Source: an uncultured Pelagibacteraceae bacterium (GTDB lineage Bacteria > Pseudomonadota > Alphaproteobacteria > Pelagibacterales > Pelagibacteraceae). From it: a DNA stretch of 64,000 nt. The notes beneath the pieces are model-generated. The model was not told where the DNA came from, ran no database searches, and saw only the letters and a program-made list of their open reading frames with translations. How positions within the stretch are numbered: the first letter of the stretch is position 1; each line of letters starts with the position of its first letter. The position numbers and the translations under genes are program-made. Positions 1 through 11,783 of this stretch are shown piece after piece. The stretch covers positions 1 to 64,000 of the forward strand of contig CACJQI010000007.1 of NCBI GenBank assembly GCA_902595535.1, read 5' to 3'.

Positions 1-62
1 AAATAAACCAAACAATTATCACCGCCGTAGAGTCCAAACTAGACGCTAAGATAAGATCATAG
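1..62 (+). CDS. possible 3' end of an upstream gene (partial, unidentified)
   Basis: Frame 3 is open from the window edge to TAG at 60-62 (...[19 protein letters not shown]), ending 2 nt before lepA; too short to identify. Confidence 0.35.
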   Translation, partial: INQTIITAVESKLDAKIRS

Positions 63-64
63 TA

Positions 65-1873
65 ATGGCAAACATTGATAATATAAGAAATTTTGCAATA
101 ATTGCGCACATTGACCATGGTAAATCTACGATAGCAGATAGAATAATTCATAGTTGTGGCGGACTTACTGAAAGAGAAATGAAGGCACAGGTACTAGACT
201 CAATGGATATCGAGCGTGAGAGAGGAATTACCATCAAAGCACAAACCGTAAAACTTAATTACAAAGCAAAAGATGGCAAAAATTATATTCTAAATATTAT
301 TGATACACCTGGCCATGTCGACTTTAGTTATGAAGTAAGTAGATCTCTGTATGCATGTGAGGGCTCAATTTTAATTGTGGATAGCACTCAAGGTGTAGAG
401 GCTCAAACACTTGCAAATGTTTATCAGGCATTAGATATAAATCATGAGATTGTACCAGTGTTAAATAAGGTTGATTTACCCGCGTCAGATTTAGAAAAAA
501 CAAAAACACAGATTGAAGAAGTAATAGGTATAGATACTGAAGGTGCTGTCCCTTGTTCTGGAAAAACAGGAGAAGGTATCAATAATATTTTAGAACAAAT
601 TATTACTGTTTTACCCGGGCCTAAAGGCGAAAGCTCTGGAGATTTAAAATGTTTACTAGTCGATAGTTGGTATGACACTTATTTGGGAGTTGTTATTTTA
701 GTTAGAGTAATTGATGGAAAGATTTCAAAAAATATGAAAATTAAAATGATGTCTACTAATCGAGAATATATCGTTGAAAAAGTTGGAGTATTTACACCTA
801 AAGCTACAGATATAGATCAATTAAACGCTGGTGAAATAGGATTTATAACAACGGGAATAAAAATTTTATCTGAAACAAAAGTTGGTGATACTATTTGCGA
901 TGCAGCAAAACCTTTAAAGGAGGCTTTGCCTGGTTTTAAACCAAGTAAGCCAGTTGTGTTTTGTGGACTATTTCCAGTTGATAGTTCTGAATATCAAAAA
1001 TTAAAAGATGGCTTAGCAAAATTACAATTGAATGATGCAAGTTTTTCATTTGAGCCTGAGTCATCCTCAGCACTAGGCTTAGGATTTAGATGTGGTTTTT
1101 TAGGGCTACTTCATTTGGAAATTGTAACAGAAAGATTAGAGAGAGAATTTGATGTTAATTTATTGACTACAACACCAGGAGTTGTTTACAAAGTTTATAT
1201 GAATAATGGAAGTATTGTTGATTTACATAATCCATCAAGTTTGCCTGACCCAACATTAATAAAAACAATTGAAGAGCCTTGGATAAAAGCAACAATAATT
1301 ACACCTGATCAATATTTAGGATCAATAATTAAGATGTGCCAAGATAAAAGAGGTGTGCAGATCAATTTAAGCTATTCAGGAAATCGAGCAGTAGTGAACT
1401 ATGAATTACCTCTTAATGAGGTTGTATTTGATTTTAATGATCGGTTAAAGTCAATGACAAGTGGTTACGCTAGTTTTGATTATGAAATTATTGAACATAG
1501 AGAAGGAGATTTGGTCAAACTTGGAATTTTAGTAAATGCTGAACCAGTTGATGCTTTGGCTATGATGATACATAAAGATTTTGCCCAAAGAACAGGAAGA
1601 GAAGTTTGTGAAAAGCTCAAAGATTTAATTCCAAGACATAATTTTATGATACCAGTTCAAGCAGCAATTGGTGGAAAAATCATAGCAAGAGAAACTATAA
1701 AAGGATTCAAAAAAGACGTATTAACAAAAATTCATGGTGGTGGAGCTACCGATAGAAAAAGAAAACTTTTGGAAAAACAAAAAAAAGGTAAAGCTAGATC
1801 GAAGCAATTTGGCAGAGTAGAAATACCTCAAGAAGCATTTATAGGTGTTCTTAAAATAAGCAAAGAAAAATAA
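65..1873 (+). CDS. lepA: Elongation factor 4 (LepA GTPase)
   Basis: [28 protein letters not shown] GTPase motifs and LepA C-terminal region ([40 protein letters not shown]). Confidence 0.98.
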   Translation: MANIDNIRNFAIIAHIDHGKSTIADRIIHSCGGLTEREMKAQVLDSMDIERERGITIKAQTVKLNYKAKDGKNYILNIIDTPGHVDFSYEVSRSLYACEGSILIVDSTQGVEAQTLANVYQALDINHEIVPVLNKVDLPASDLEKTKTQIEEVIGIDTEGAVPCSGKTGEGINNILEQIITVLPGPKGESSGDLKCLLVDSWYDTYLGVVILVRVIDGKISKNMKIKMMSTNREYIVEKVGVFTPKATDIDQLNAGEIGFITTGIKILSETKVGDTICDAAKPLKEALPGFKPSKPVVFCGLFPVDSSEYQKLKDGLAKLQLNDASFSFEPESSSALGLGFRCGFLGLLHLEIVTERLEREFDVNLLTTTPGVVYKVYMNNGSIVDLHNPSSLPDPTLIKTIEEPWIKATIITPDQYLGSIIKMCQDKRGVQINLSYSGNRAVVNYELPLNEVVFDFNDRLKSMTSGYASFDYEIIEHREGDLVKLGILVNAEPVDALAMMIHKDFAQRTGREVCEKLKDLIPRHNFMIPVQAAIGGKIIARETIKGFKKDVLTKIHGGGATDRKRKLLEKQKKGKARSKQFGRVEIPQEAFIGVLKISKEK

Positions 1874-1892
1874 AAGTATTAATTTTTTACTC

Positions 1893-2468
1893 TTAAAACT
1901 TAATTTTTTTAAATATTTTAGATTCCAAAAAATTTTTAAATAAAATATTTTTTTTATCCTTAGAAGACACAAAAAATTTTTTTTTCGGCCAATTAATGGC
2001 TAAATCTTTATCTTTCCAATAAATACCAGTCTCTGAATTTTTATCTCTATAATTTGTACACCTATAATGTAAAAGAGTATTATTAGCTAAACTACAAAAT
2101 CCGTGAGCAAATCCCTCTGGGATATATAAAGAAGTATTTTCTTTTTCAGATAATTCTACAGTATAAAATTGTCCAAAAGTTTTTGATTTTGGCCTACAAT
2201 CGAGAGCAACATCGAAAATTTTTCCAGATAATACAGTTATTAGTTTTCCTTGAGGTTTTTTGAGCTGTATGTGTAATCCTCTTAGTACATTTTTTTTTGA
2301 TAAAGAATAATAATCAAATACAAATTTTTTATTTAAATCTTTTTTTAAAAATAATTCTCTAAAATATCCTCGTTTATCAGCGAAAGTTTCTCTTTTATAA
2401 ATTACTAATCCAGGAAATTTAGTTTTTATTATTGACAATTTTTTAGAAAATTTAAAAATATTTGACAA
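1893..2468 (-). CDS. rfbC: dTDP-4-dehydrorhamnose 3,5-epimerase family protein (RmlC-like)
   Basis: RGYFRELF, VLRGLHIQLKKPQGKLITVLSGKIFDVALDCR, PEGFAHGF motifs; N-terminus overlaps the upstream CDS by 40 nt, so the start is uncertain. Confidence 0.9.
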   Translation of the reverse strand: MSNIFKFSKKLSIIKTKFPGLVIYKRETFADKRGYFRELFLKKDLNKKFVFDYYSLSKKNVLRGLHIQLKKPQGKLITVLSGKIFDVALDCRPKSKTFGQFYTVELSEKENTSLYIPEGFAHGFCSLANNTLLHYRCTNYRDKNSETGIYWKDKDLAINWPKKKFFVSSKDKKNILFKNFLESKIFKKIKF

Positions 2469-3631
2469 ATATAATCTAATTCATTTTTCTTCATTCCTTG
2501 ATGACACCCAAGTAAAATTCCATTTTTCATAACATTATTTGCAATTGCATCACATTGAGGATGTTTTTTATATATCCTATTTTTCATAACAGGTTGTTTT
2601 AATATATTACCAGTAAAAATTGTTCTCGTCTGAATGTTGTTTTTTTCAAAAAAAATTTGCATTTCTTTTCTATTAAAATATTTATTTTCTTTTATTACTA
2701 GAGGAAAAGCTAGCCATGGTGTTATAACATTTTTATATTGTTCAGGTAGATTAAATAAATCACTATAATTTCCAAAAAATTTTTTTAAATAATCAAAATT
2801 TTTATTTCTTATATTAATGTTATTTTTAAGCTTTTTAATTTGTTCTATAGCAAATGTAGCTGATATCTCTGAGGGTAAAAAGTTATAACCAAGATCTGAA
2901 AATATATATTTTGCATCATAATCAAATCCAGATATTTTAACATTAAACCTATCTTTAATACTTTCTGACTCGTTAAAATGAGCCGAAGATCTACCCCACC
3001 CTCTAAGAAGTTTAGCTCTTTGGTATAATTTAAAATCGTTGAAGCAAACTATTCCTCCAGTTCCTGCACCATTGATAATATGAGATGCATAAAAACTATT
3101 TGTTGTTATATTTGAATACTTACCAGCATTTTTTTTGTCTATAGTATAACCAATAGTATCGGCTGAATCCTCGATAACTTTAAGTTTATACTTTTTAGCT
3201 ATGGAATGAATTTTTTTCCAGTTAGCTATGTTACCTAGTAAATTTGGAATCATTACTGCAACAGTTTTTTTATTAATGCATTTTTCTATATGAGAAGGGT
3301 CGGCTAAAAACTTATTTTCTTCTACGCCTATAAAATGCGGTATCAAACCTAACTGATAAATGGGAGCCACCGTAGTTGAAAAAGTTAAATTTGGAGTAAT
3401 TATCTCTGAGTTTTTTTTAAAGTTTAAAGATGCAATGGCAAGTAGATTTGCCGAAGATCCTGAATTGACCATTAAACCATATTTCTTTCCAAATAAAGAT
3501 GAAACTTTTCTTTCTAAGATTTTAACATTTTTACCATCTACTAGAGATAAACTGTCATTTTTGAGAACTTTAAGAACTGCATTAATCTCTTTATTATCGT
3601 AGACAGCCTTACCGTAATAAACTTTTTTCAT
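2429..3631 (-). CDS. rfbH: DegT/DnrJ/EryC1 family sugar dehydratase, RfbH/ColD-like (predicted 3-deoxysugar forming)
   Basis: NSGSSANLLA, SDLGYNFLPSEISATFAIEQ, TRTIFTGNILKQPVM; PLP-lysine position appears to be His (SFYASHIINGAGTGG). Confidence 0.8.
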   Translation of the reverse strand: MKKVYYGKAVYDNKEINAVLKVLKNDSLSLVDGKNVKILERKVSSLFGKKYGLMVNSGSSANLLAIASLNFKKNSEIITPNLTFSTTVAPIYQLGLIPHFIGVEENKFLADPSHIEKCINKKTVAVMIPNLLGNIANWKKIHSIAKKYKLKVIEDSADTIGYTIDKKNAGKYSNITTNSFYASHIINGAGTGGIVCFNDFKLYQRAKLLRGWGRSSAHFNESESIKDRFNVKISGFDYDAKYIFSDLGYNFLPSEISATFAIEQIKKLKNNINIRNKNFDYLKKFFGNYSDLFNLPEQYKNVITPWLAFPLVIKENKYFNRKEMQIFFEKNNIQTRTIFTGNILKQPVMKNRIYKKHPQCDAIANNVMKNGILLGCHQGMKKNELDYICQIFLNFLKNCQ

Positions 3632-3649
3632 AAATAATTGTAAGTAAAG

Positions 3650-4504
3650 TTAAATCAAAATTAAATTCTTTATATTCTGTATATTACTTTTTTTAGGATT
3701 CCAATATTTTAATTTTTTATATTTTAATATTTTATCTTTTATTAAAGAGTTTGATAGCCATTGAACTTTTATCTTCTTACTATTACTTTTATTGATATGT
3801 TCAATTAAATTAGAAATATTTAAATAACTTGTATTTTTTAAAATATATTTTCCTGGTTGAATTTTTTTATTTAAGATAATTTTAATAGCAGTCACGATAT
3901 CTTCAACATTGATTAAATTAATATATAGCTTTTTTGATATTATTTTTGTTATTTTGTTTTGATTATAATTTTTTCTTAAAGTATTTATTAATTTTTTTCT
4001 TTTATCATTTTTTCCAAAAGTATCTACTAACATCAGGTCAATGAAATTGACAGCTGGAAATTTTTTTTTGTAGTATTGTATAATACAGTTAAAACCTTTT
4101 TTATATGCTGCATATAAATTTTTTGGATTATTTTCTTTATTGTCAATATCTTCCCATGTTGTTGAAAAATTTATAAATTGTTTTACATTTAAAGTCTTAA
4201 TATTTTCCAATATTATATTTCCCAATATAATATTAGATTTCGCAAACTGAGAAATATCTTTGTGGGAATGTTTTTTTTTATAATGAGTTGCACAATGTAT
4301 AATAGTATCGACTTTAATTTTTTTAAGTTTATTTGATAGAGAATTAAAATCTTTGAATTTTAAAATTTTAATATTTTTAGATTTTTTAATTTTTGTTTTT
4401 GACTTGAGTCTTTGCGTAACAAATACTTTATTATTTAATTCTATTGCGTTTAAAATATTAGATCCAATAAATCCTGTTGATCCTGTTAATAATATATTAG
4501 GCAC
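3650..4504 (-). CDS. NAD-dependent epimerase/dehydratase (SDR) family protein, probable nucleotide-sugar reductase
   Basis: N-terminal GSTGFIGSNI Rossmann motif, YAAYK (YxxxK), location in deoxysugar operon. Confidence 0.75.
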   Translation of the reverse strand: MPNILLTGSTGFIGSNILNAIELNNKVFVTQRLKSKTKIKKSKNIKILKFKDFNSLSNKLKKIKVDTIIHCATHYKKKHSHKDISQFAKSNIILGNIILENIKTLNVKQFINFSTTWEDIDNKENNPKNLYAAYKKGFNCIIQYYKKKFPAVNFIDLMLVDTFGKNDKRKKLINTLRKNYNQNKITKIISKKLYINLINVEDIVTAIKIILNKKIQPGKYILKNTSYLNISNLIEHINKSNSKKIKVQWLSNSLIKDKILKYKKLKYWNPKKSNIQNIKNLILI

Positions 4505-5378
4505 TTTTTTTTATAATTTTTTTTAGGTAATTTGAGTATTCACAATTTCCATAAAATTTTACTTGTTTCATTATCTGAGATTTTGATATCCATTTATTTA
4601 ATAAGGCAATTTCCTCAAGACAAGCTATTTTTAAACCTTGACGATTTTCTATTGCTTGAACAAAAGCTGAAGTTTTATAATAATCTTCAATAGATCCAGT
4701 ATCAAGCCAAGCCCCACCTCTACCTAAAAATTCTGCTGAAAGTTTTTTTTTAATTTTATATTTATTAAGCAAATCAATTATTTCCAACTCTTTTCTTTTT
4801 GAGGGTTTTAAATTCTTTGCATATTTAATTACTTTATTATCAAAAAAATATAATCCAGTTACAGCTTGATTTGAAATAAATTTTTTTGGTTTTTCTTTTA
4901 AAGCTTTAATTTTTTTGCTTTTTCTGTCAATTTTTGCAACTCCAAATAGTTCTGGATTATTAACCTTATATAATAAAACTTTTGCTCCGTTTTTAAGATC
5001 AGCACATCTTTTAAGAGTATCTGATAAACTTTGACCATAAAAAAAATTATCACCCAATATCAAGGAAACGTTATCTGAACCAATAAATTTTTCACCTAGT
5101 ATAAATGCATCTGGTAATCCTCTTGGATGATCTTGTTCTTTATACGTTATTTTAATTCCAAGATTTTCACCATTTGGTAATAATTTTTTATATTGATCTA
5201 GTTGTCCTTTATTTACAATAATCAAAATATCTTTAATTTTAGAAAGCATTAAAATAGATAATGGGTAAAAAATTAAAGGTTTATCATAAATAGGCAATAA
5301 TTGTTTATTTACGGCTTTGGTTAATGGACTCATTCTTGTTCCCTTTCCACCAGCAAGAATTATACCTTTTTTTATCAT
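4497..5378 (-). CDS. rmlA: Glucose-1-phosphate thymidylyltransferase
   Basis: GIILAGGKGTRMSPLTKAVNKQLLPIYDKPLIFYPLS, ILGDNFFYG, GGAWLDTGS motifs. Confidence 0.95.
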   Translation of the reverse strand: MIKKGIILAGGKGTRMSPLTKAVNKQLLPIYDKPLIFYPLSILMLSKIKDILIIVNKGQLDQYKKLLPNGENLGIKITYKEQDHPRGLPDAFILGEKFIGSDNVSLILGDNFFYGQSLSDTLKRCADLKNGAKVLLYKVNNPELFGVAKIDRKSKKIKALKEKPKKFISNQAVTGLYFFDNKVIKYAKNLKPSKRKELEIIDLLNKYKIKKKLSAEFLGRGGAWLDTGSIEDYYKTSAFVQAIENRQGLKIACLEEIALLNKWISKSQIMKQVKFYGNCEYSNYLKKIIKKSA

Positions 5379-6394
5379 ATGTTGCCGAGCCTTTTTATTA
5401 TATGAAATTTTTTTATAGATTTAAAATATTTCTCGTTATTTAGGTACCATAAAAAAGTTTTTTTTAATCCATTATTAATATCTGTTGAAGATTTCCATAA
5501 AAGTTTTTTATTAATTTTATCACTATTCAAAGCATATCTTTTATCATGACCTGGTCGATCTTTGACATACTTAATTTTGACATCATTACCAAGCTTAATA
5601 TGTTGTGACGAAATATTTATAAGTTTTTTTGCAATTTCAAAATTGTTATAATTTTTATTAGAACCTATATTGTAGAACTCTCCTATCTTACCTTTTTTGA
5701 ATACTTGAAATAATGCATCACAGTGGTCTTCAACAAATATCCATTCTCTTGAATTTTTTCCATCACCATAAATTGGTAAAGGTATGTTATTAAGAATGTT
5801 ATAAATTAGTTTTGGAATTAATTTTTCAGGATGTTGTTGGGGCCCATAATTATTTGAACAATTTGTAACAATTGCTGGGATATTAAAGGTTCTTACATAT
5901 GAAGAAACAAGATGATCTGAGGAAGCTTTACTTGCTGCATAAGGGGAACTAGGTCTATAGGGATAATCTTCATTGGACCTTCCTTTTATAATATCACCAA
6001 ATACTTCATCTGTAGAGATATGTATTAATTTTGTTTTTTTAAATTTTTTACAATGTTTCCTGAAAGCCTCTAATAAATTAAATACACCTACTATATTGCT
6101 TTCTATGAATGATTTTGGTGTGTCTATAGATCTATCCACATGTGTTTCAGCCGCAAGATTAAAGATAGCAAGAGGTTTGGATATTTTAAAAATATTAATA
6201 AGTTTTTTTTTATTATTAATGTCACATTTAATAAATTTATAATTTTTTTTTGGAAGATCTTTTAAATTATAAAAATTTGATGAATACGAAACGTTATCAA
6301 TATTAATGACTGAAAAATTTTTTTTTAAAAGTAACTTTATTAAATTACTTCCGATAAAACCTAAACCTCCGGTGACAATTAAATTTTCTTTCAT
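5375..6394 (-). CDS. rmlB: dTDP-glucose 4,6-dehydratase
   Basis: TGGLGFIGSN, AAETHVDRSID, ISTDEVFGD, PSSPYAASKASSDHLV, NCSNNYGPQQHPEKLIP. Confidence 0.96.
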   Translation of the reverse strand: MKENLIVTGGLGFIGSNLIKLLLKKNFSVINIDNVSYSSNFYNLKDLPKKNYKFIKCDINNKKKLINIFKISKPLAIFNLAAETHVDRSIDTPKSFIESNIVGVFNLLEAFRKHCKKFKKTKLIHISTDEVFGDIIKGRSNEDYPYRPSSPYAASKASSDHLVSSYVRTFNIPAIVTNCSNNYGPQQHPEKLIPKLIYNILNNIPLPIYGDGKNSREWIFVEDHCDALFQVFKKGKIGEFYNIGSNKNYNNFEIAKKLINISSQHIKLGNDVKIKYVKDRPGHDKRYALNSDKINKKLLWKSSTDINNGLKKTFLWYLNNEKYFKSIKKFHIIKRLGNI

Positions 6395-6427
6395 TTTTCA
6401 AGTATCACAATATATTAGACATTGTAA

Positions 6428-7264
6428 ATGAATTATAATCAAATTACAGTTGGTATTGTTACTTTTAGAAGTGAAAATGTTATTTTCAACTGTCTTAAAA
6501 GTATTAAAAAAATTGAAAATATAATTATTTTTGACAATTCAAACGATGAAATTTTAAAAAAAAAAATTAAAAAAAAATATCCAAAAATAAAGATTATATT
6601 ATCAAAAAAAAATTTAGGTTATGGGGTTGCAAACAATAAAATTATTAGAAAATCAAAAACTCCTTTTGTATTTATACTAAGTCCAGACGTAGTTTTAAAA
6701 AAACATTGTGAAAAAAATATGTTAAAAAGTATTAATAAACTAAAGAATAATTTTTCAATTATATCACCTATTTCACAATATAAACATTACGGTTATTTAG
6801 GCGGCGATATAAATGAAACTGAGGGTGTTCAAGGTTTTGCAATGTTAGTAAATAAAAAAAAAATAATGCATTTTGGTATGTTTGATGAGAACATTTTTTT
6901 ATATGCCGAGGAATTAGATTTATGCAAAAGGCTCAGATTAAATAATGAAAAAATTTTTATAAATAAAACAGCTAAAGTTTTTCATTTAGGAGCAAAATCA
7001 ACAAATATTGGTTTTGAATTTGATAAATGTCGAAATTGGCATTGGGGTTGGTCAAAAGTCTATTACGAAAAAAAATATTTTAATATTTTTTTAGTTTATT
7101 TAAAATTTTCTTCTTTATTATTCATACAATTATTGAAGATTATTTTCTATATTGCTTTACTTAATAAAAAAGAAGTCATAAATAAATCAATGAGATTCTC
7201 TGGCGCATTGAATTCTTTATTAGGCAGAAGTTCTTGGTATAGACCAAAATTTAATTTTGATTGA
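6428..7264 (+). CDS. Family 2 glycosyltransferase
   Basis: GIVTFRSENVIFNCLKSI, NLGYGVANN, FDENIFLYAEELDLCKR typical GT2/rhamnosyltransferase-like motifs. Confidence 0.85.
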   Translation: MNYNQITVGIVTFRSENVIFNCLKSIKKIENIIIFDNSNDEILKKKIKKKYPKIKIILSKKNLGYGVANNKIIRKSKTPFVFILSPDVVLKKHCEKNMLKSINKLKNNFSIISPISQYKHYGYLGGDINETEGVQGFAMLVNKKKIMHFGMFDENIFLYAEELDLCKRLRLNNEKIFINKTAKVFHLGAKSTNIGFEFDKCRNWHWGWSKVYYEKKYFNIFLVYLKFSSLLFIQLLKIIFYIALLNKKEVINKSMRFSGALNSLLGRSSWYRPKFNFD

Positions 7265-7274
7265 TGAAAAATAA

Positions 7275-8282
7275 ATGAATAAAATTTTAATAATTGATCC
7301 TGGAAAAGGCTGGGGCCAGTTTGTTTCTAAAATGTATTGCTATCAAAAATTAGCTAATCACTTTAACTCAAAAATAATTTTTTTAACAAAAAGATCTACG
7401 CAAGCTGAACATTATTTAAAATCACTCTCTTTTTGCGAAGATGTCTTATATATCGAAGAGCCAAAAAAAGGAATCAGAAATATTTTAAGTAATATTAAAT
7501 CAATATTTATAAATATTAAAAAAATAAATCATTTTCAAATTGAGGAATGTTATGTTTTTCATCCTTCTTTAAGATATTTATTCATAGCATATCTTTCAAA
7601 TATTAATGAAATTTGGGGATTAGGATTTAAATTTCAAAACTTTTTTTTAAAAAAGAATAAAAGATTTTATTCAAGTTTTTTTTCAAAAACTAGAGGTGAT
7701 AATGAGGCTTTAGAAGCAGTAAAAAAAATTACGAATTCTCAGAAAGTTGATTATCAACCACTTTTTAGTGCAGAAAATAGTTTGAGAGATACTGTTGGAA
7801 TAATTATTGCTGCTTCCGGAAATGAAAAAAGATGGGACATAAGTAATTATTTGAAAATTATAAAATTTTTAAAAGAAAAAAATTATAAAAAATTTTTAAT
7901 TATAAGCGGATTAGATCAATCAAAAGATGAGAATTTAATAAAAGAAAGGTTTGCCCAAAATACAGATATAATTTTTACATCAGATAAAAAGATTAGCGAT
8001 GTGATTCCATATTTAAAAAAATGTAAATTTTGCATAGGCAATGATACTGGATTTGCCCATTTATCTGTTAATTTAGATATAGAAACACTAGTTATTCAAG
8101 GTGATTGTCCACCTCAATATTACTCTAAATTACTGAAACACGTAGACATTGAGTCAGATGTTGCTCGTTCACCTACATCAATACACACAATAAAAATTGA
8201 AAAGGTTTTGGATGAATTATCGAAACTTTTAAATAGGAGAGGTGGCCGAGTGGTTGAAGGCGCACGCTTGGAAAGCGTGTAA
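7275..8282 (+). CDS. Glycosyltransferase family 9 (heptosyltransferase-like); 3' end runs into tRNA-Ser
   Basis: C-terminal region FCIGNDTGFAHLSVNLDIETLVIQGDCPPQYY is GT9-like; stop codon TAA at 8280-8282 lies in the tRNA-Ser gene. Confidence 0.72.
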   Translation: MNKILIIDPGKGWGQFVSKMYCYQKLANHFNSKIIFLTKRSTQAEHYLKSLSFCEDVLYIEEPKKGIRNILSNIKSIFINIKKINHFQIEECYVFHPSLRYLFIAYLSNINEIWGLGFKFQNFFLKKNKRFYSSFFSKTRGDNEALEAVKKITNSQKVDYQPLFSAENSLRDTVGIIIAASGNEKRWDISNYLKIIKFLKEKNYKKFLIISGLDQSKDENLIKERFAQNTDIIFTSDKKISDVIPYLKKCKFCIGNDTGFAHLSVNLDIETLVIQGDCPPQYYSKLLKHVDIESDVARSPTSIHTIKIEKVLDELSKLLNRRGGRVVEGARLESV

Positions 8283-8325
8283 AGGAGTAATCCTTTCATG
8301 GGTTCGAATCCCATTCTCTCCGCCA
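8236..8325 (+). tRNA. tRNA-Ser (anticodon GGA)
   Basis: GGAGAGG acceptor, CACGC-TTGGAAA-GCGTG anticodon arm, long variable arm, GGGTTCGAATCCC T-arm, encoded CCA. Confidence 0.97.
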
Positions 8326-8415
8326 TCAAATAAACTTTATTTTTAGAGCTTTATTTAACAATTTTAGCAAACTTTATTGAAGATAATTAAGCATTTTTTT
8401 ATAAAAATGTTATAA

Positions 8416-10500
<2,085 letters not shown>

Positions 10501-10502
10501 CA

Positions 10503-11783
10503 ATGAAGTTTTTTGAAACTTCAAAATATCATTCTTTTAAAAAATCTACATATATAAGTTTAAGGTGGATAGGAATAGCGGGGCAGTTAATTGCAGTTAA
10601 CATTGTATTTTTTATTTTAAATTTTGATTTTAATGTACTTGTTTCAAACTTAACAATATTTCTTGGTATCCTAAGCAATTTATATTTAATCTTTATTTAT
10701 AAAAAAACACAATTATCAGATAGATCGGCATTTATATTTTTAGTTATTGATATTTTTCAATTAGGTATTTTGATTTATCTGACGGGAGGAGTTACTAATC
10801 CTTTTGTAATATTTTTGTTAATTCCAAGTGTTTTTTCATCATCCAACTTAAGTTTTGTAACCAATTCTTTACTTGTATTTTTAACCACTATAGTAATTAT
10901 TTTTCTTACATTTTACTCAGAAAATTTACCCGGTCCAATCAGTGATCATTTTCATGTAAGTCCATATTATTATTATGCTATTCCAGTATCATTAATAATT
11001 GCTCTATTTTTTTTAAATTTCTTTGCGATGACATTTGGAACTCAATCTCGTTTAAGAAAAGAGGCGTTAGCAAAAATGGAAGAAGTAATGGCAACAGAGC
11101 ATGAACTTTTATCTTTAGGGGGTCAAGCTGCTGCTGCAGCTCACTCTTTAGGAACTCCTCTTTCTACAATTAAGATAATCACTCAAGACTTGATAAAGCA
11201 ATTTAAAGGACAAAAAGATATCGAAAAAGATATTGAATTATTATCTAGTCAAGTTGAGAGATGTAATGAAATTTTAAAGCGTTTAACTCTTAATCCTGTT
11301 GAAGAGGATGATTTTATCGATAAGGATCTTACCATGAGAGAATATTTATCAGAAATTATCTCTTCATTTAAAGAAATCAGTAAAAAACAATTTATTTTTA
11401 ATTATGATCAGGACTCAAATGTTAGAAAAATAACTAAATCAATTGAAATAGTTTATGGCCTAAGAAATTTTATTGGAAATGCTAATAAGTTTTCTAGAAG
11501 TACAATTCATATAAATCTGAAAAGTGACAGTGAAATTACAGAAATCACAATTGAAGATGATGGAAATGGATATCCAAGAGATATTTTATCAAAAATAGGC
11601 GAGCCTTATTTAAGCACAAATAATTTTCAAGAAAAATCTAAAACAGGCTTAGGACTTGGATTATTCATAGGAAAAAATCTCTTAGAGAAAAATTTTGCAT
11701 CAATTGTTTGTAGAAATTCAAAAACTAGAAGTGGAGCTGAAGTAATTATTAAATGGAGTAACAAAGATTTATTTAATATTTAG
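10503..11783 (+). CDS. regB: RegB/PrrB/ActS-type redox-sensing sensor histidine kinase
   Basis: Multi-TM N-terminus, GGVTNPF heptad, H-box [35 protein letters not shown] with Cys, [14 protein letters not shown] ATPase box. Confidence 0.9.
   Translation: MKFFETSKYHSFKKSTYISLRWIGIAGQLIAVNIVFFILNFDFNVLVSNLTIFLGILSNLYLIFIYKKTQLSDRSAFIFLVIDIFQLGILIYLTGGVTNPFVIFLLIPSVFSSSNLSFVTNSLLVFLTTIVIIFLTFYSENLPGPISDHFHVSPYYYYAIPVSLIIALFFLNFFAMTFGTQSRLRKEALAKMEEVMATEHELLSLGGQAAAAAHSLGTPLSTIKIITQDLIKQFKGQKDIEKDIELLSSQVERCNEILKRLTLNPVEEDDFIDKDLTMREYLSEIISSFKEISKKQFIFNYDQDSNVRKITKSIEIVYGLRNFIGNANKFSRSTIHINLKSDSEITEITIEDDGNGYPRDILSKIGEPYLSTNNFQEKSKTGLGLGLFIGKNLLEKNFASIVCRNSKTRSGAEVIIKWSNKDLFNI

Noticed and set aside
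324-678. Two antisense ORFs within lepA
   Set aside because: Antisense to a well-supported CDS, no recognisable domain or start context; AT-rich shadow ORFs.
1874-1892. Possible bidirectional terminator between lepA and rfbC
   Set aside because: Only A/T runs, no convincing stem could be drawn.
8120-8329. 69-aa minus-strand ORF across tRNA-Ser
   Set aside because: Antisense to a tRNA and a CDS; composition consistent with spurious translation of the tRNA complement.
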